Of a stretch of DNA of 34,522 nucleotides, positions 8,112 to 16,335 are shown one piece after another. Position 1 is the stretch's first letter. Each line of letters opens with the position of its first letter. Location of the stretch: the NCBI GenBank assembly GCA_024227135.1, contig JAAELC010000719.1, forward strand, positions 1 through 34,522, read 5' to 3'. A program made the translations under genes and the position numbers. The notes below the pieces were generated by a model that saw nothing but the letters and a program-made list of their open reading frames with translations, was not told the DNA's origin and ran no database searches. The DNA is from Gammaproteobacteria bacterium (GTDB lineage Bacteria > Pseudomonadota > Gammaproteobacteria > Chromatiales > Chromatiaceae).

Positions 8112-9455
8112 TCAGAGTCCCAGTTTCTTTTCCAGGTAGTGGATGCTGGCCCCCCCTCTGGTGAAAGTGCCATCCCGCATAATTTCACGATGCAGCGGAA
8201 TATTGGTTTTGATTCCGTCTATCACCATCTCCGACAGGGCTGTCCGCATACGGGCGATGGCCGTCTCCCTGTCCTCACCGTGAGCGATCAGTTTTCCGAT
8301 CATCGAGTCGTAGTAGGGAGGGACTCTGTAACCATCGTAAATGTGGGTGTCGACCCGGATTCCGGGGCCGCCGGCCATGTGCAGATGGGAAATGTTTCCA
8401 GGGCTTGGCATGAAAGTAACAGGGTCTTCCGCGTTGATCCTGCATTCAATCGCATGACCACGGATTTCTATGTCGTCCTGGTTGTAGTGGAGTTTTCTTC
8501 CCGCGGCAATTCGCAGTTGCTCTTTAACGATGTCGACACCGGTTATCATCTCCGTAACGGGGTGCTCGACCTGTACCCTGGTGTTCATCTCAATGAAATA
8601 GAACTCGCCATCCTGGTAGAGAAATTCGAATGTTCCTGCACCCCTGTAACCGATCATTCTGCACGCTTCCGCGCACCGCTCCCCGATCTTGTTTCGTTGT
8701 TCCTCGGTAATGCCCGGTGCGGGCGCTTCTTCGACTACTTTCTGGTGCCGTCTCTGCATCGAGCAGTCACGTTCACAAAGATGGATGGCGTTACCGTGGG
8801 TGTCCGCCAGGACCTGGAACTCCACATGCCTGGGGCGCTCCAGATACTTTTCCATGTAAACGGTTTCATTTCCGAAGGCGGCGCCTGCTTCGGCTCTGGT
8901 GAGCGAGATGGCATTGAGTAACGATGCCTCGGAATGTACAACACGCATTCCCCGTCCACCGCCGCCCCCTGCGGCTTTGATGATTACCGGATAACCGATA
9001 TCCTTAGCGAGCTTGAGGGTTCGTGCTTCGTCGTTGTCGTCGATAGGCCCGTCAGAACCGGGTACGCAGGGCACACCTGCCTGCTTCATCGATTCGATGG
9101 CGGTGATTTTATCGCCCATGGTCCGGATAGTCTCCGGTTTTGGGCCGACAAATATAAAACCACTCTCCTCCACCCGTTCGGCGAAGTCTGCATTCTCGGA
9201 CAGAAAACCGTAACCGGGGTGTATGGCTACCGCGTCGGTCACTTCCGCGGCGCTGATGATGGAGGGGATCTGCAGGTAGCTGTCAGCCGAGGCCGCCGGC
9301 CCGATGCAGACTGATTCATCGGCCAGTCGAACGTGTTTCAGGTCACGGTCAGCTTCCGAATGAACGGCAACTGTACTGATGCCCATTTCCCGGCAGGCAC
9401 GTTGTATACGCAGCGCAATCTCGCCCCGATTGGCAATGACAAGTTTTTCGATCAT
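8112..9455 (-). CDS. accC: Acetyl-CoA carboxylase, biotin carboxylase subunit
   Basis: The ATP-grasp subunit of acetyl-CoA carboxylase. It carboxylates biotin on AccB using ATP and bicarbonate, at the start of fatty-acid synthesis. Its 447 residues match the usual 445-450. Visible motifs are [13 protein letters not shown] at the N-terminus, [15 protein letters not shown], the glycine-rich ATP loop [14 protein letters not shown], the [18 protein letters not shown] stretch, and the catalytic [13 protein letters not shown]. It begins 18 bases after the accB stop, so the two are co-transcribed. Confidence 0.97.
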   Translation of the reverse strand: MIEKLVIANRGEIALRIQRACREMGISTVAVHSEADRDLKHVRLADESVCIGPAASADSYLQIPSIISAAEVTDAVAIHPGYGFLSENADFAERVEESGFIFVGPKPETIRTMGDKITAIESMKQAGVPCVPGSDGPIDDNDEARTLKLAKDIGYPVIIKAAGGGGGRGMRVVHSEASLLNAISLTRAEAGAAFGNETVYMEKYLERPRHVEFQVLADTHGNAIHLCERDCSMQRRHQKVVEEAPAPGITEEQRNKIGERCAEACRMIGYRGAGTFEFLYQDGEFYFIEMNTRVQVEHPVTEMITGVDIVKEQLRIAAGRKLHYNQDDIEIRGHAIECRINAEDPVTFMPSPGNISHLHMAGGPGIRVDTHIYDGYRVPPYYDSMIGKLIAHGEDRETAIARMRTALSEMVIDGIKTNIPLHREIMRDGTFTRGGASIHYLEKKLGL

Positions 9456-9473
9456 GGTTACCCCGCTCTTTGT

Positions 9474-9911
9474 CTACTCGATGATGAACAGGGGCTGGTT
9501 GTATTCGACAGGCTGACCATTCTCGACCAGTACTCTCGCCAGTGTTCCCGCTTTGTCGGATTCTATCTGGTTGAGGATTTTCATCGCTTCGATGATACAC
9601 AGGGTGTCACCCACGTTGATGTGTTGACCCTCTTCCACAAACGACTTGGTTCCTGGGGATGGAGACCGGTAAAAAGTCCCGACCATCGGAGAGATTATCT
9701 GATGGCCCGTGAACTCGGGTTCTTTGGTTTCAACTACCGGGGGGGCGGCTGGAGGGGGCGGCGCGGCGATGACGGGGGCAGGGGCTGCTATCGGCGCCGT
9801 TGCAGTACCACGACTGATTCGTACTGATTCTTCACCTTCGTGGATTTCAATCTCGGCGACGTCAGACTCTTCCAGCAGTTCGATTAGTTTTTTTACCTTT
9901 CGGATGTCCAT
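9474..9911 (-). CDS. accB: Acetyl-CoA carboxylase, biotin carboxyl carrier protein
   Basis: Carries the biotin between the two active sites of acetyl-CoA carboxylase. The 145-residue protein has an N-terminal helical region, an Ala-Pro-rich linker at about residues 38-60, and a biotinyl domain from about residue 70. Lys111 in EAMKILNQ is the biotinylation site; the usual sequence is EAMKMMNQ or EAMKLMN. The thumb segment [14 protein letters not shown] is present. It is the first gene of this operon. A 595-base region without a recognisable gene lies upstream. Confidence 0.96.
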   Translation of the reverse strand: MDIRKVKKLIELLEESDVAEIEIHEGEESVRISRGTATAPIAAPAPVIAAPPPPAAPPVVETKEPEFTGHQIISPMVGTFYRSPSPGTKSFVEEGQHINVGDTLCIIEAMKILNQIESDKAGTLARVLVENGQPVEYNQPLFIIE

Positions 9912-10506
9912 GCGACTGTTTCTCTACAATTCTGTGGCCTGGCAGCAGGCTTTGGCGGGACCGCTGGCAGGGCGCTCTCAATTGCCCGGTTGGCAGGGTC
10001 CTCTGAATTTCACCGACAGTGGTCGGGAACCCGGGGGGTATGGCAAATGGTTATTGTGACAACTTAAGTGGGGGGCTGCGCCTCCATTTCCCACAAGGGG
10101 ATTGGTATGCCCCGTCTGTGGGTTTTGACGCGCCACTACGCCGCCAATCCGCACAAGTTTCCGGCATTGAAGGCACGGATTCTGTTTAACACCACGCTCC
10201 CGATACACCCGTTTATCTGTTCCTCCCCCCTCGCTGATTTTTTGCACTCGCATTTCGGAAGCTCTATCCGGCTGATGCCTGTCTGTCCGCATCACTCTCG
10301 AGGGGGGTAACTGCAGAGCTTGGTGCTGTATCGGTTCTAGAGGCACCAGGCACCGTCTCCAAAGACATGCCGGGGCTTGCCGGTCCTGTTCTTCAAACCG
10401 GCAGGCTGGTGCAGCGCACAATTCTGTATCATTTGGACAAAATTGTCCAGTTTTATGGTGATTTCAAAACAAGATCGCAGCAAATGGCGGAGTATTGATT
10501 CCAGAA
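9912..10506. other. 595-base gene-free stretch upstream of accB
   Basis: No frame on either strand looks like a real protein to me. In many gammaproteobacteria aroQ (type II dehydroquinase, about 450 bases) occupies this slot before accB. I read the minus strand for AroQ motifs such as the GPNLNLLG start and found none. The accB promoter should lie here; TTGTCA on the minus strand near 10060 is a possible -35 element, but its partner is weak. Two short palindromes sit near the tlpA end and are listed separately. Confidence 0.5.
10434..10449. promoter_or_regulatory. Palindrome TGGACAA-AA-TTGTCCA
   Basis: Perfect 7-base arms around a 2-base spacer, 58 to 73 bases past the tlpA stop and about 520 bases before accB. 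The AT-rich dyad has the size of a bacterial regulator operator. It could also be a short hairpin after tlpA. No intrinsic-terminator T-run follows on the minus strand. Confidence 0.35.
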
Positions 10507-10510
10507 TCAA
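10495..10510. promoter_or_regulatory. Palindrome TTGATTC-CA-GAATCAA at tlpA stop
   Basis: Perfect 7-base arms with a 2-base spacer, overlapping the tlpA stop codon at 10507-10509. It has the same 7-2-7 design as the palindrome 61 bases away, centre to centre, but a different sequence. Confidence 0.3.
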
Positions 10511-11043
10511 AGTAGAGAAAGAACCTCTTTGGCGAGGGTTTCATCCGTGACTTCACCGGCCTGGAAGTACCTGGTTTTACCCTGGCGGTCAAAAACGGCG
10601 GTGAAGGGGAGTGAGTTGAAGCGGTTGCCCAGGGTATTGGCGAGCTTTATGGCTTCATCGTCACCGATCAAGGTTGGAAAGTTTATCGCGTAAACGTCAA
10701 AAAAATCTCGGACCATATCGGGCTCGTCGATAGCGATCCCGACAAACTGAAGACCCTGGCTGCCATACTGTGCCTGCATTTCAATGAATCTGGGCATCTC
10801 TTCGCGGCAGGGTGGGCACCAGGTGGCCCAGAAATTTACCACCAGTACCCTTCCCGTCCATTCGCTGTTGGATCGCTGGGCGCCCTCCAGGTCCGGGAAG
10901 GAAAAGTCAGGTAGCTGCTCGACCCCTTCGCCGGTAAGTTGAGCTGTTGCCGGTTCAGGTGCGAAGTAGCGACTTCCGAACCAGCTGCCCGCCATCACGG
11001 CAAGCAGCAGTAACAGGGCAATCAGGGTCCTTGCGGCACTCAT
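10507..11043 (-). CDS. TlpA-family periplasmic thiol-disulfide oxidoreductase
   Basis: A 178-residue membrane-anchored thioredoxin-fold protein. Residues 5-24 form an uncleaved or cleaved N-terminal hydrophobic segment (LIALLLLLAVMAG). The domain then has FWATWCPPCREEMP, with the redox pair Cys76 and Cys79, and the cis-proline segment LPFTAVFD near residue 147. It would reduce or transfer electrons to periplasmic thiol proteins. Its start codon overlaps the last four bases of dsbD, so DsbD is the likely electron donor. A ResA/CcmG-like role in cytochrome c maturation is possible; the sequence alone does not decide it. Confidence 0.9.
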   Translation of the reverse strand: MSAARTLIALLLLLAVMAGSWFGSRYFAPEPATAQLTGEGVEQLPDFSFPDLEGAQRSNSEWTGRVLVVNFWATWCPPCREEMPRFIEMQAQYGSQGLQFVGIAIDEPDMVRDFFDVYAINFPTLIGDDEAIKLANTLGNRFNSLPFTAVFDRQGKTRYFQAGEVTDETLAKEVLSLL

Positions 11044-13385
11044 TGCACGGCCTGCTGAATGTGGGAAGCAAACTCATCGGCGGCCATGAAACCCACGACC
11101 CGGTAACTCTGCCGCTCCTCGCCGTCCCGGCCGTAGAACATTATGCTGGGAGGTCCGGGCAGCCCGAAATGCCCTTGGAGTAACGCCTGGTCCTCGGCGT
11201 CGTTTGCGGTTACATCCGCTTGCAGCAGTACGAAATCCTTCAGACCGGCTATGACGGCCGGGTCGGAAAAGGTGTAGCGCTCCATTTCTTTACAGCTGAC
11301 GCACCAATCGGCATAGAAATCCAGCATGACCGGTTTGCCGGCGGCGCTTGCGGTGCTGACTTCTCGCTCCAGATCGGCGACGGTCTTGATACGCTTGAAG
11401 TGCAGTTCTCCAGACTCTGCCGCACCACCAGCGGCAAAACCCAGCCCCCGCAGGGGTTGGACCGTGTCCTTGCCCCCGGCAGCGGCCCCGACCAGCATCA
11501 GTGCGCCGTAAATCAGCAAGACCACACCCAATCCCTTCCAGAGACGGTCCCAGCCGGATGCCTCCACCTGCAGTTGGTTCAACGCTCCCATGTAAACGGC
11601 ACTGATGACCATCAGCGATCCCCAAAGCACCATGGCTACCGCCGGAGGCAGTACCCTTTCCAGCAACACGATGGCCACAGCCAGCAGGCCGACGCCGAAT
11701 ACCGCCTTCACCGTATCCATCCAGGCACCCGCCCGGGGAAGGAATTTGCCAGCGGAGGCGCCGATAACCAACAGGGGTGCTCCCATGCCCATAGACAGGG
11801 CGAAGAGTCCTGCAAACCCCAGCCCTGCGTCGCCAGTCTGCCCGATGTATATCAGCGCACCGGCGAGCGGGGGAGCGACGCAGGGGCCGACGATAAGTGC
11901 CGAAAGCAGTCCCATGACGGCAACACCGATATAGGATCCGCCTTTCTGTCGATTGCTGGTATCAGTGAGTCGGCTCTGCCAGCGGCTTGGCAGCTGAAGT
12001 TCGTAAAACCCAAACATGGAGAGCGCCAGCAGTACAAAAACCAAAGCGAATGTGCTCAGGATCCAGGGATTTTGAAAAGCCGCCTGGAGATTTTGCCCGA
12101 AGAGGGCAGCCAGCACCCCTGCAAGGGAATAGGTGACCGACATCGCCAGAACGTAAACGAGGGAGAGTCTGAAGGCGTGTCCGGTGGTGATGTTCGTTCC
12201 CTGACCCGCAATAATCCCGGACAGAATCGGAATCATGGGGAATACGCAGGGGGTGAGGGACAGCAGCAATCCGAATCCAAAAAAGGTCAGGATGACGAGC
12301 CAGGTGTTGCCTTCGGCCAGTGTGGCTACGATCTTGTCCTGCTCCATGACCGGCTCCGCTTTAATCCGGGAGTCGCCCGGTGCGGTTGCTCCGGTGTTAT
12401 CGGGGGCGGTTTCGGTAGTTGTGCCGGTCTGAATCACCGCTGGGACGGCCATCTCCGGGGCGATGGCCGGCAGGGCCAGTGTCAGTTGCTCCCTCATGGG
12501 TGGATAGCAGACACCGGCTTCTGCGCAACCCTGATAGGCGGCCGAGATCTCGATCTCCACCGGGTCGGTATTTGAGCGAATCAGGGGGATGGGCAGGTCG
12601 ATCACACCGTGGTAGACGGGTATATCACCGATAGTGCCGTCGGGTTTGATCGTGTCCGGTTTAATTTCCGCTTCCGGCAGTTGGTACTGGCCAAGGGACA
12701 CACCCTCTCCGCTGATCAGCTTGACCTGGACTTTGTCCTGATACAGATAGGTACCATCAGCAATGTCCCAGCGCAGCCTGATCAGATTACCTCGTTCCAC
12801 ATTGGCTAGCAGCTTGTAGGCTTCCTCCGGTGGAAGGATTTCGTTTCCAGCATCCATGCCCAGGGAGAGGCTGAGATCGCTCAGTGCTGCCAGTGCTGAT
12901 TCCGGGGTTGCAGCGCCTGCGGTGGCGGCGGAGGCGGGCAGATTGACGGAAACTATCTGGGTGTGGGGGGGGTAGCAGAGTCCGGCGTCGGCGCAACCCT
13001 GGGAAATTGTCTTCAGATTCAGTGTGTCGGGAGCGTCGGTCCTCCGCTCGACTGGAATGCCGATCTCGATCGTACCCCGGTAGGTCTGTACATCACCAAA
13101 GAAATCGTCTTTCTTCAATTCCGATGGGGGGAGGTCAGGGGTACCAAGCTGGACTCCGGAGTCGTCGGTGCTGAACTTGAATTTGCTCTGATAGAGGTAA
13201 TACCCGTCGGCGATATCCCAACGAACGATCAGTTGGTTCTCGGACCCCATTTCTGCGGATACCCGGAAGGCATCTCCAGGTAACAGAAAATCGTCCTCGG
13301 ACTGTGCAGCCCCAAGTCCCGGGAGTAACCACAGCAGCAGCAGTCCTGTCAGCCAGGAGGAGTGGGAAATTCTGTTTTTGTGCAT
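11040..13385 (-). CDS. dsbD: Thiol:disulfide interchange protein DsbD, extended
   Basis: Carries electrons from cytoplasmic thioredoxin across the inner membrane to periplasmic thiol proteins. After a signal peptide (about 1-27, ending GLGAAQ) there are two DsbD-alpha-like domains in tandem. The first is at about 30-150 with Cys131 and Cys137 in GCADAGLCYPP; the second is at about 183-306 with Cys287 and Cys293 in GCAEAGVCYPP. The eight-helix CcdA-like core follows at about 360-640, with Cys380 (LTPCVFP) and Cys502 (VGPCVAPP). The C-terminal thioredoxin-like domain has Cys695 and Cys698 (DWCVSCK). E. coli DsbD has 565 residues and only one alpha domain. The start overlaps the cutA end by 37 bases; the signal peptide supports this start. 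Confidence 0.94.
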   Translation of the reverse strand: MHKNRISHSSWLTGLLLLWLLPGLGAAQSEDDFLLPGDAFRVSAEMGSENQLIVRWDIADGYYLYQSKFKFSTDDSGVQLGTPDLPPSELKKDDFFGDVQTYRGTIEIGIPVERRTDAPDTLNLKTISQGCADAGLCYPPHTQIVSVNLPASAATAGAATPESALAALSDLSLSLGMDAGNEILPPEEAYKLLANVERGNLIRLRWDIADGTYLYQDKVQVKLISGEGVSLGQYQLPEAEIKPDTIKPDGTIGDIPVYHGVIDLPIPLIRSNTDPVEIEISAAYQGCAEAGVCYPPMREQLTLALPAIAPEMAVPAVIQTGTTTETAPDNTGATAPGDSRIKAEPVMEQDKIVATLAEGNTWLVILTFFGFGLLLSLTPCVFPMIPILSGIIAGQGTNITTGHAFRLSLVYVLAMSVTYSLAGVLAALFGQNLQAAFQNPWILSTFALVFVLLALSMFGFYELQLPSRWQSRLTDTSNRQKGGSYIGVAVMGLLSALIVGPCVAPPLAGALIYIGQTGDAGLGFAGLFALSMGMGAPLLVIGASAGKFLPRAGAWMDTVKAVFGVGLLAVAIVLLERVLPPAVAMVLWGSLMVISAVYMGALNQLQVEASGWDRLWKGLGVVLLIYGALMLVGAAAGGKDTVQPLRGLGFAAGGAAESGELHFKRIKTVADLEREVSTASAAGKPVMLDFYADWCVSCKEMERYTFSDPAVIAGLKDFVLLQADVTANDAEDQALLQGHFGLPGPPSIMFYGRDGEERQSYRVVGFMAADEFASHIQQAVQ

Positions 13386-13690
13386 TGATTTATCCAGTCG
13401 AGATATCCCGGTAGCCCTTGACTTACAGGGACCGCAACAACCTCCGGAAGTTCATAGGGGTGCAAATCCACCAGGGACTGTTGCAACGCCTCATAGCGAC
13501 TGGAGTTTGTCTTGATCAGAAGAAGTATTTCCTCGGCAGTTTCAAGTTTTCCCTGCCATTTGTACACCGAGGTGACGGGGGATGAAATATTCACACAGGC
13601 GGCCAGGTCCCGATCTACCAATGACTCTGAAATCCTTTGCGCCGAACCCATGTCGGGGCAGGTACAGAATACAATCAGGGCATCTTTCAT
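13349..13690 (-). CDS. cutA: Divalent-cation tolerance protein CutA
   Basis: A small trimeric ferredoxin-like protein linked to copper tolerance. The 113 residues match the family. Recognisable segments are IVFCTCPD at the start, LAACVNISSPVTSVYKWQGK in the middle, EEILLLIKT, and HPYELPEVVAVPV near the end. It heads the cutA-dsbD-tlpA set and runs 37 bases into dsbD. cutA next to dsbD is a common order in gammaproteobacteria. The biochemical role of CutA is still debated. Confidence 0.95.
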   Translation of the reverse strand: MKDALIVFCTCPDMGSAQRISESLVDRDLAACVNISSPVTSVYKWQGKLETAEEILLLIKTNSSRYEALQQSLVDLHPYELPEVVAVPVSQGLPGYLDWINQCTKTEFPTPPG

Positions 13691-14014
13691 GGACAGTATC
13701 TCGACAAGGCTGCAGCATGCCGCCCGTCAGCATGATTCATATTCGAAAGCGGCTTATGCAGCGGGCGGGAAACAGCTGGGGATCAACCGCATCGGTAGTG
13801 TGCAGATTCGGCAGGTCGCCGCTGGCGCTATCCTACACGGACTTTGCCAGCTTGTCAGATTGTAATCTGGGGGAGCTTCCGTCTACGTTTCAAACCGGGA
13901 CCCAGATCAGCGTGGAGAACATCATGACTAAATCGGGCTGCGTGCCTGGGCGCGAGGCCCTCAATCATGGCTGGACTTGTACCCGACCCTCGTCGGGGGG
14001 TAAGCTTCGCACCC
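13691..14014. other. Divergent intergenic region cutA/fxsA
   Basis: These 324 bases hold the control regions of two divergent genes. I see no protein frame of note. A CAGATT-GT-AATCTG palindrome lies at 13856-13869. A 6-base GC stem (13982-13987 with 13992-13997, loop CCTC) ends in the G-run that precedes fxsA. No clear -35/-10 pair could be assigned. Confidence 0.4.
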
Positions 14015-14458
14015 ATGAATCCAGTCTTTCTCTTACTTCTGCTGTTCGTCGGCCTGCCTCTTTTCGAACTGTATTTCCTGATCCAGGTGGGTTCAGAGTT
14101 CGGTGCCATACCAACCATTGCACTCTCTGTGTTTACGGCGGTACTCGGTGGGTTGCTGGTACGTGTTCAGGGTGTTTCCACGTTGTTGCGGGTGCGTGCC
14201 AGTCTGGAGAAAGACCAGGTGCCGGCCATTGAGATGCTGGAAGGCGTTGTGTTGCTGATTACCGGTTTTTTCCTGTTACTACCTGGTTTTCTCACCGACT
14301 TTCTTGGCTTTTTGTGTCTGGTGCCGGCTATCAGAAGAGCATTGGTACTCAGTTTTCTACGCCGAACCGGGACCACCCAGCCTCCACCTTCCGCCCCGGG
14401 GCAACCTCAACAGTCCACCAAGGTTATCGAGGGGGAGTTCCAGAGGGAAGATGATTGA
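14015..14458 (+). CDS. fxsA: FxsA family membrane protein
   Basis: A small inner-membrane protein; in E. coli its overproduction relieves F exclusion of phage T7. The start at 14015 gives 147 residues and places the first membrane helix (NPVFLLLLLFVGLPLFELYF) at the N-terminus, as in relatives. An upstream ATG at 13967 would add 16 unlikely residues. Further hydrophobic segments are IPTIALSVFTAVLGGLLV and EGVVLLITGFFLLLPGFLTDFLGFLCLV, with the LLPGFLTDxLG motif of the family. The C-terminal tail is Pro/Gln-rich and polar. fxsA usually precedes groES-groEL in gammaproteobacteria. Here it is followed by convergent lipA instead. Confidence 0.88.
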   Translation: MNPVFLLLLLFVGLPLFELYFLIQVGSEFGAIPTIALSVFTAVLGGLLVRVQGVSTLLRVRASLEKDQVPAIEMLEGVVLLITGFFLLLPGFLTDFLGFLCLVPAIRRALVLSFLRRTGTTQPPPSAPGQPQQSTKVIEGEFQREDD

Positions 14459-14600
14459 ACAGACCTGAAGCCCGACGACGATAAATCTGCAAGTACTGTG
14501 TTCCCGGATGATCAGTCCATACGGATATGGCCCGAGCGGCGGGACCCTCGAGCCTGTTCAAATAGTCTTTATGAGGATGGGTCAAAGGGATTTTCCTGAC

Positions 14601-15581
14601 TCAGGTTCCATCGTTGACCAGGCCTTCGGCCTGCAAGTCGGCATGATAGGATGAGCGCACCATGGGGCCGCTGGCAACGTTGGAAAATCCCATCGATTCA
14701 CCGCGTTTCCGAAGCTGGTCAAATTCGTCGGGGTGCACAAACCGTGCTACCGGAAGATGGTCCCTGCTGGGTTGCAGGTACTGCCCCAGGGTGAGCATAT
14801 TACAGCCGTTACTGCGAAGATCGTCCATGACAGCTTTGATTTCAGGCAGCGTTTCCCCCAGTCCCAGCATCAGGCCTGATTTGATCGGGACATCCGGGTG
14901 TCGCTCGCCAAAACGTTTCAGCAGTTTCAAGGACTCATTGTAGTCGGCACCGGGGCGGGCCTGACGATAGAGGCGTGGTATGGTTTCCATGTTGTGATTG
15001 AAAACGTCTGGTGGTGCGCTCAGAAACGTGTCGAGCGCCACATCCACCCGGCCGCGAAAATCCGGTACCAGAATTTCGATCTGGAGGTCCGGGCTTTTTT
15101 CCCTGAGAGCCTGTATGCAGGCAACATAATGTGAGGCGCCCCCGTCCCGAAGGTCATCTCTGTCAACCGATGTGACGACGACGTAACGCAGTTTCATCGC
15201 TGCTACCGCTTTGGCCAGATGTTCTGGTTCCTGGATGTCCAGAGGTTGTGGTTTTCCATGGGCAACGTCGCAGAAGGGGCATCGTCGGGTACAGATGTCC
15301 CCCATAATCATGAAGGTGGCAGTACCGTGGGAGAAGCACTCTCCCAGGTTCGGGCATGCTGCTTCTTCGCAGACCGAACTCAGCTGTGTCTGCCTCAACA
15401 GCTGTTTGATCTCTTTGATTCGCTCCCCCGTTGGTACTTTTGCCCGAATCCAGTCCGGTTTTCGGGGCATCTGCTTCGTTTGTTCCACCTTGATTGGTAT
15501 GCGCGCGACTTTGCTTTCGCCTCGCTGGTGGCTATCGGGGGTCATGCGTGAAGGGGCTTCGAAATTGTTTTCGCGGCTCAT
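14601..15581 (-). CDS. lipA: Lipoyl synthase
   Basis: A radical-SAM enzyme that inserts two sulfurs into octanoyl groups on lipoyl domains. The 326-residue protein has both iron-sulfur sites. The auxiliary cluster cysteines are Cys71, Cys76 and Cys82 ([12 protein letters not shown]), and the radical-SAM motif is Cys97-x3-Cys101-x2-Cys104 (CTRRCPFC). The [10 protein letters not shown] and SGLMLGLGE segments are typical. The C-terminal RSSYHA holds the serine that ligates the auxiliary cluster. The start overlaps the lipB end by four bases, matching the usual lipB-lipA operon. Confidence 0.97.
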   Translation of the reverse strand: MSRENNFEAPSRMTPDSHQRGESKVARIPIKVEQTKQMPRKPDWIRAKVPTGERIKEIKQLLRQTQLSSVCEEAACPNLGECFSHGTATFMIMGDICTRRCPFCDVAHGKPQPLDIQEPEHLAKAVAAMKLRYVVVTSVDRDDLRDGGASHYVACIQALREKSPDLQIEILVPDFRGRVDVALDTFLSAPPDVFNHNMETIPRLYRQARPGADYNESLKLLKRFGERHPDVPIKSGLMLGLGETLPEIKAVMDDLRSNGCNMLTLGQYLQPSRDHLPVARFVHPDEFDQLRKRGESMGFSNVASGPMVRSSYHADLQAEGLVNDGT

Positions 15582-16258
15582 GAGGGGTGGGTCTCCGGCT
15601 CATCGGTTGCAGAATTGTAGCCCAGACGCTCCTTGAGTTGACAGAGCAAAGGTGGGGTTACCTTTTCCGGGGTTGCTGCGCTGTTAAGTTCGCAGAGTTG
15701 TGTCACTTCCAGGCCGGGGTAACCGCAGGGATTGATACGGCGAAAGGGTTCCAGGTCCATGTCAACGTTCAGACTGAGGCCGTGGAAGCTGCAACCCCGG
15801 CGAACGCGCAGTCCCAGGGAGGCTATTTTTTTACCGGCTACGTAAACCCCTGGCGCGTCCGTTCGGGCACAGCCCTGGATATCGTAGTCGGCGAGCAGAT
15901 CGACAATGCTTTCCTCCATCATCGTCACCAGGGGCCTGATTCCTGTTTTCAGGCGTCGAAGATCCAGCAATAGATAAATCACCAGTTGCCCTGGACCATG
16001 GTAGGTTACCTGTCCCCCCCGATCGACCTGTATAACCGGGATATTCCCCGGGGCGATGACATGTTCCTGTTTCCCCGCCTGTCCCAGGGTGAAGACCGGC
16101 TGATGTTCCAGTGCCCAGATTTCATCCGGTGTTTCGGGAGTGCGGATGTTGGTGAATGCTTGCATCTGGTGCCAGACCGGTTCATAGGGTTGCAGGCCGA
16201 GATGGCGCACCCTGACGGGTGGCAGCGGTGGTGTATCCGGGTTGCGTGTTCGGGTCAT
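15578..16258 (-). CDS. lipB: Octanoyl-[ACP]:protein N-octanoyltransferase
   Basis: Moves octanoate from ACP to lipoyl domains, the step before LipA. With the ATG at 16256-16258 the protein has 226 residues. Key motifs are LQPYEPVW near the start, [15 protein letters not shown], the [11 protein letters not shown] segment with the active-site lysine, and NPCGYPGL with the catalytic cysteine. The frame stays open further upstream to a TTG at 16337-16339 that would overlap the stop of the RND pump gene (TTGA) and add 27 polar residues. Neither start has a strong ribosome-binding site, and E. coli LipB begins nearer LQPYEP. I favour the ATG but cannot exclude the coupled TTG. Confidence 0.92.
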   Translation of the reverse strand: MTRTRNPDTPPLPPVRVRHLGLQPYEPVWHQMQAFTNIRTPETPDEIWALEHQPVFTLGQAGKQEHVIAPGNIPVIQVDRGGQVTYHGPGQLVIYLLLDLRRLKTGIRPLVTMMEESIVDLLADYDIQGCARTDAPGVYVAGKKIASLGLRVRRGCSFHGLSLNVDMDLEPFRRINPCGYPGLEVTQLCELNSAATPEKVTPPLLCQLKERLGYNSATDEPETHPS

Positions 16259-16335
16259 CGGCGGAGTTGGCTTTCCGGTCAGGTCAGGAGAATCAGGGTC
16301 AGCAGTATCTGTGACCCTGTTTAATGGAAAATAAT

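Noticed and set aside
8037-8921. A 294-codon plus-strand frame opposite accC
   Set aside because: No family resemblance, and it starts inside the inverted repeat; the biotin carboxylase on the other strand explains the region.
9978-10421. A 147-codon minus-strand frame in the accB upstream gap, considered as aroQ
   Set aside because: None of the AroQ motifs are present and the composition is unlike the neighbouring genes.
11220-12575. A 451-codon plus-strand frame opposite dsbD
   Set aside because: Low-complexity, rich in Gln, Gly, His and Arg, with no domain; the minus strand encodes an unmistakable DsbD.
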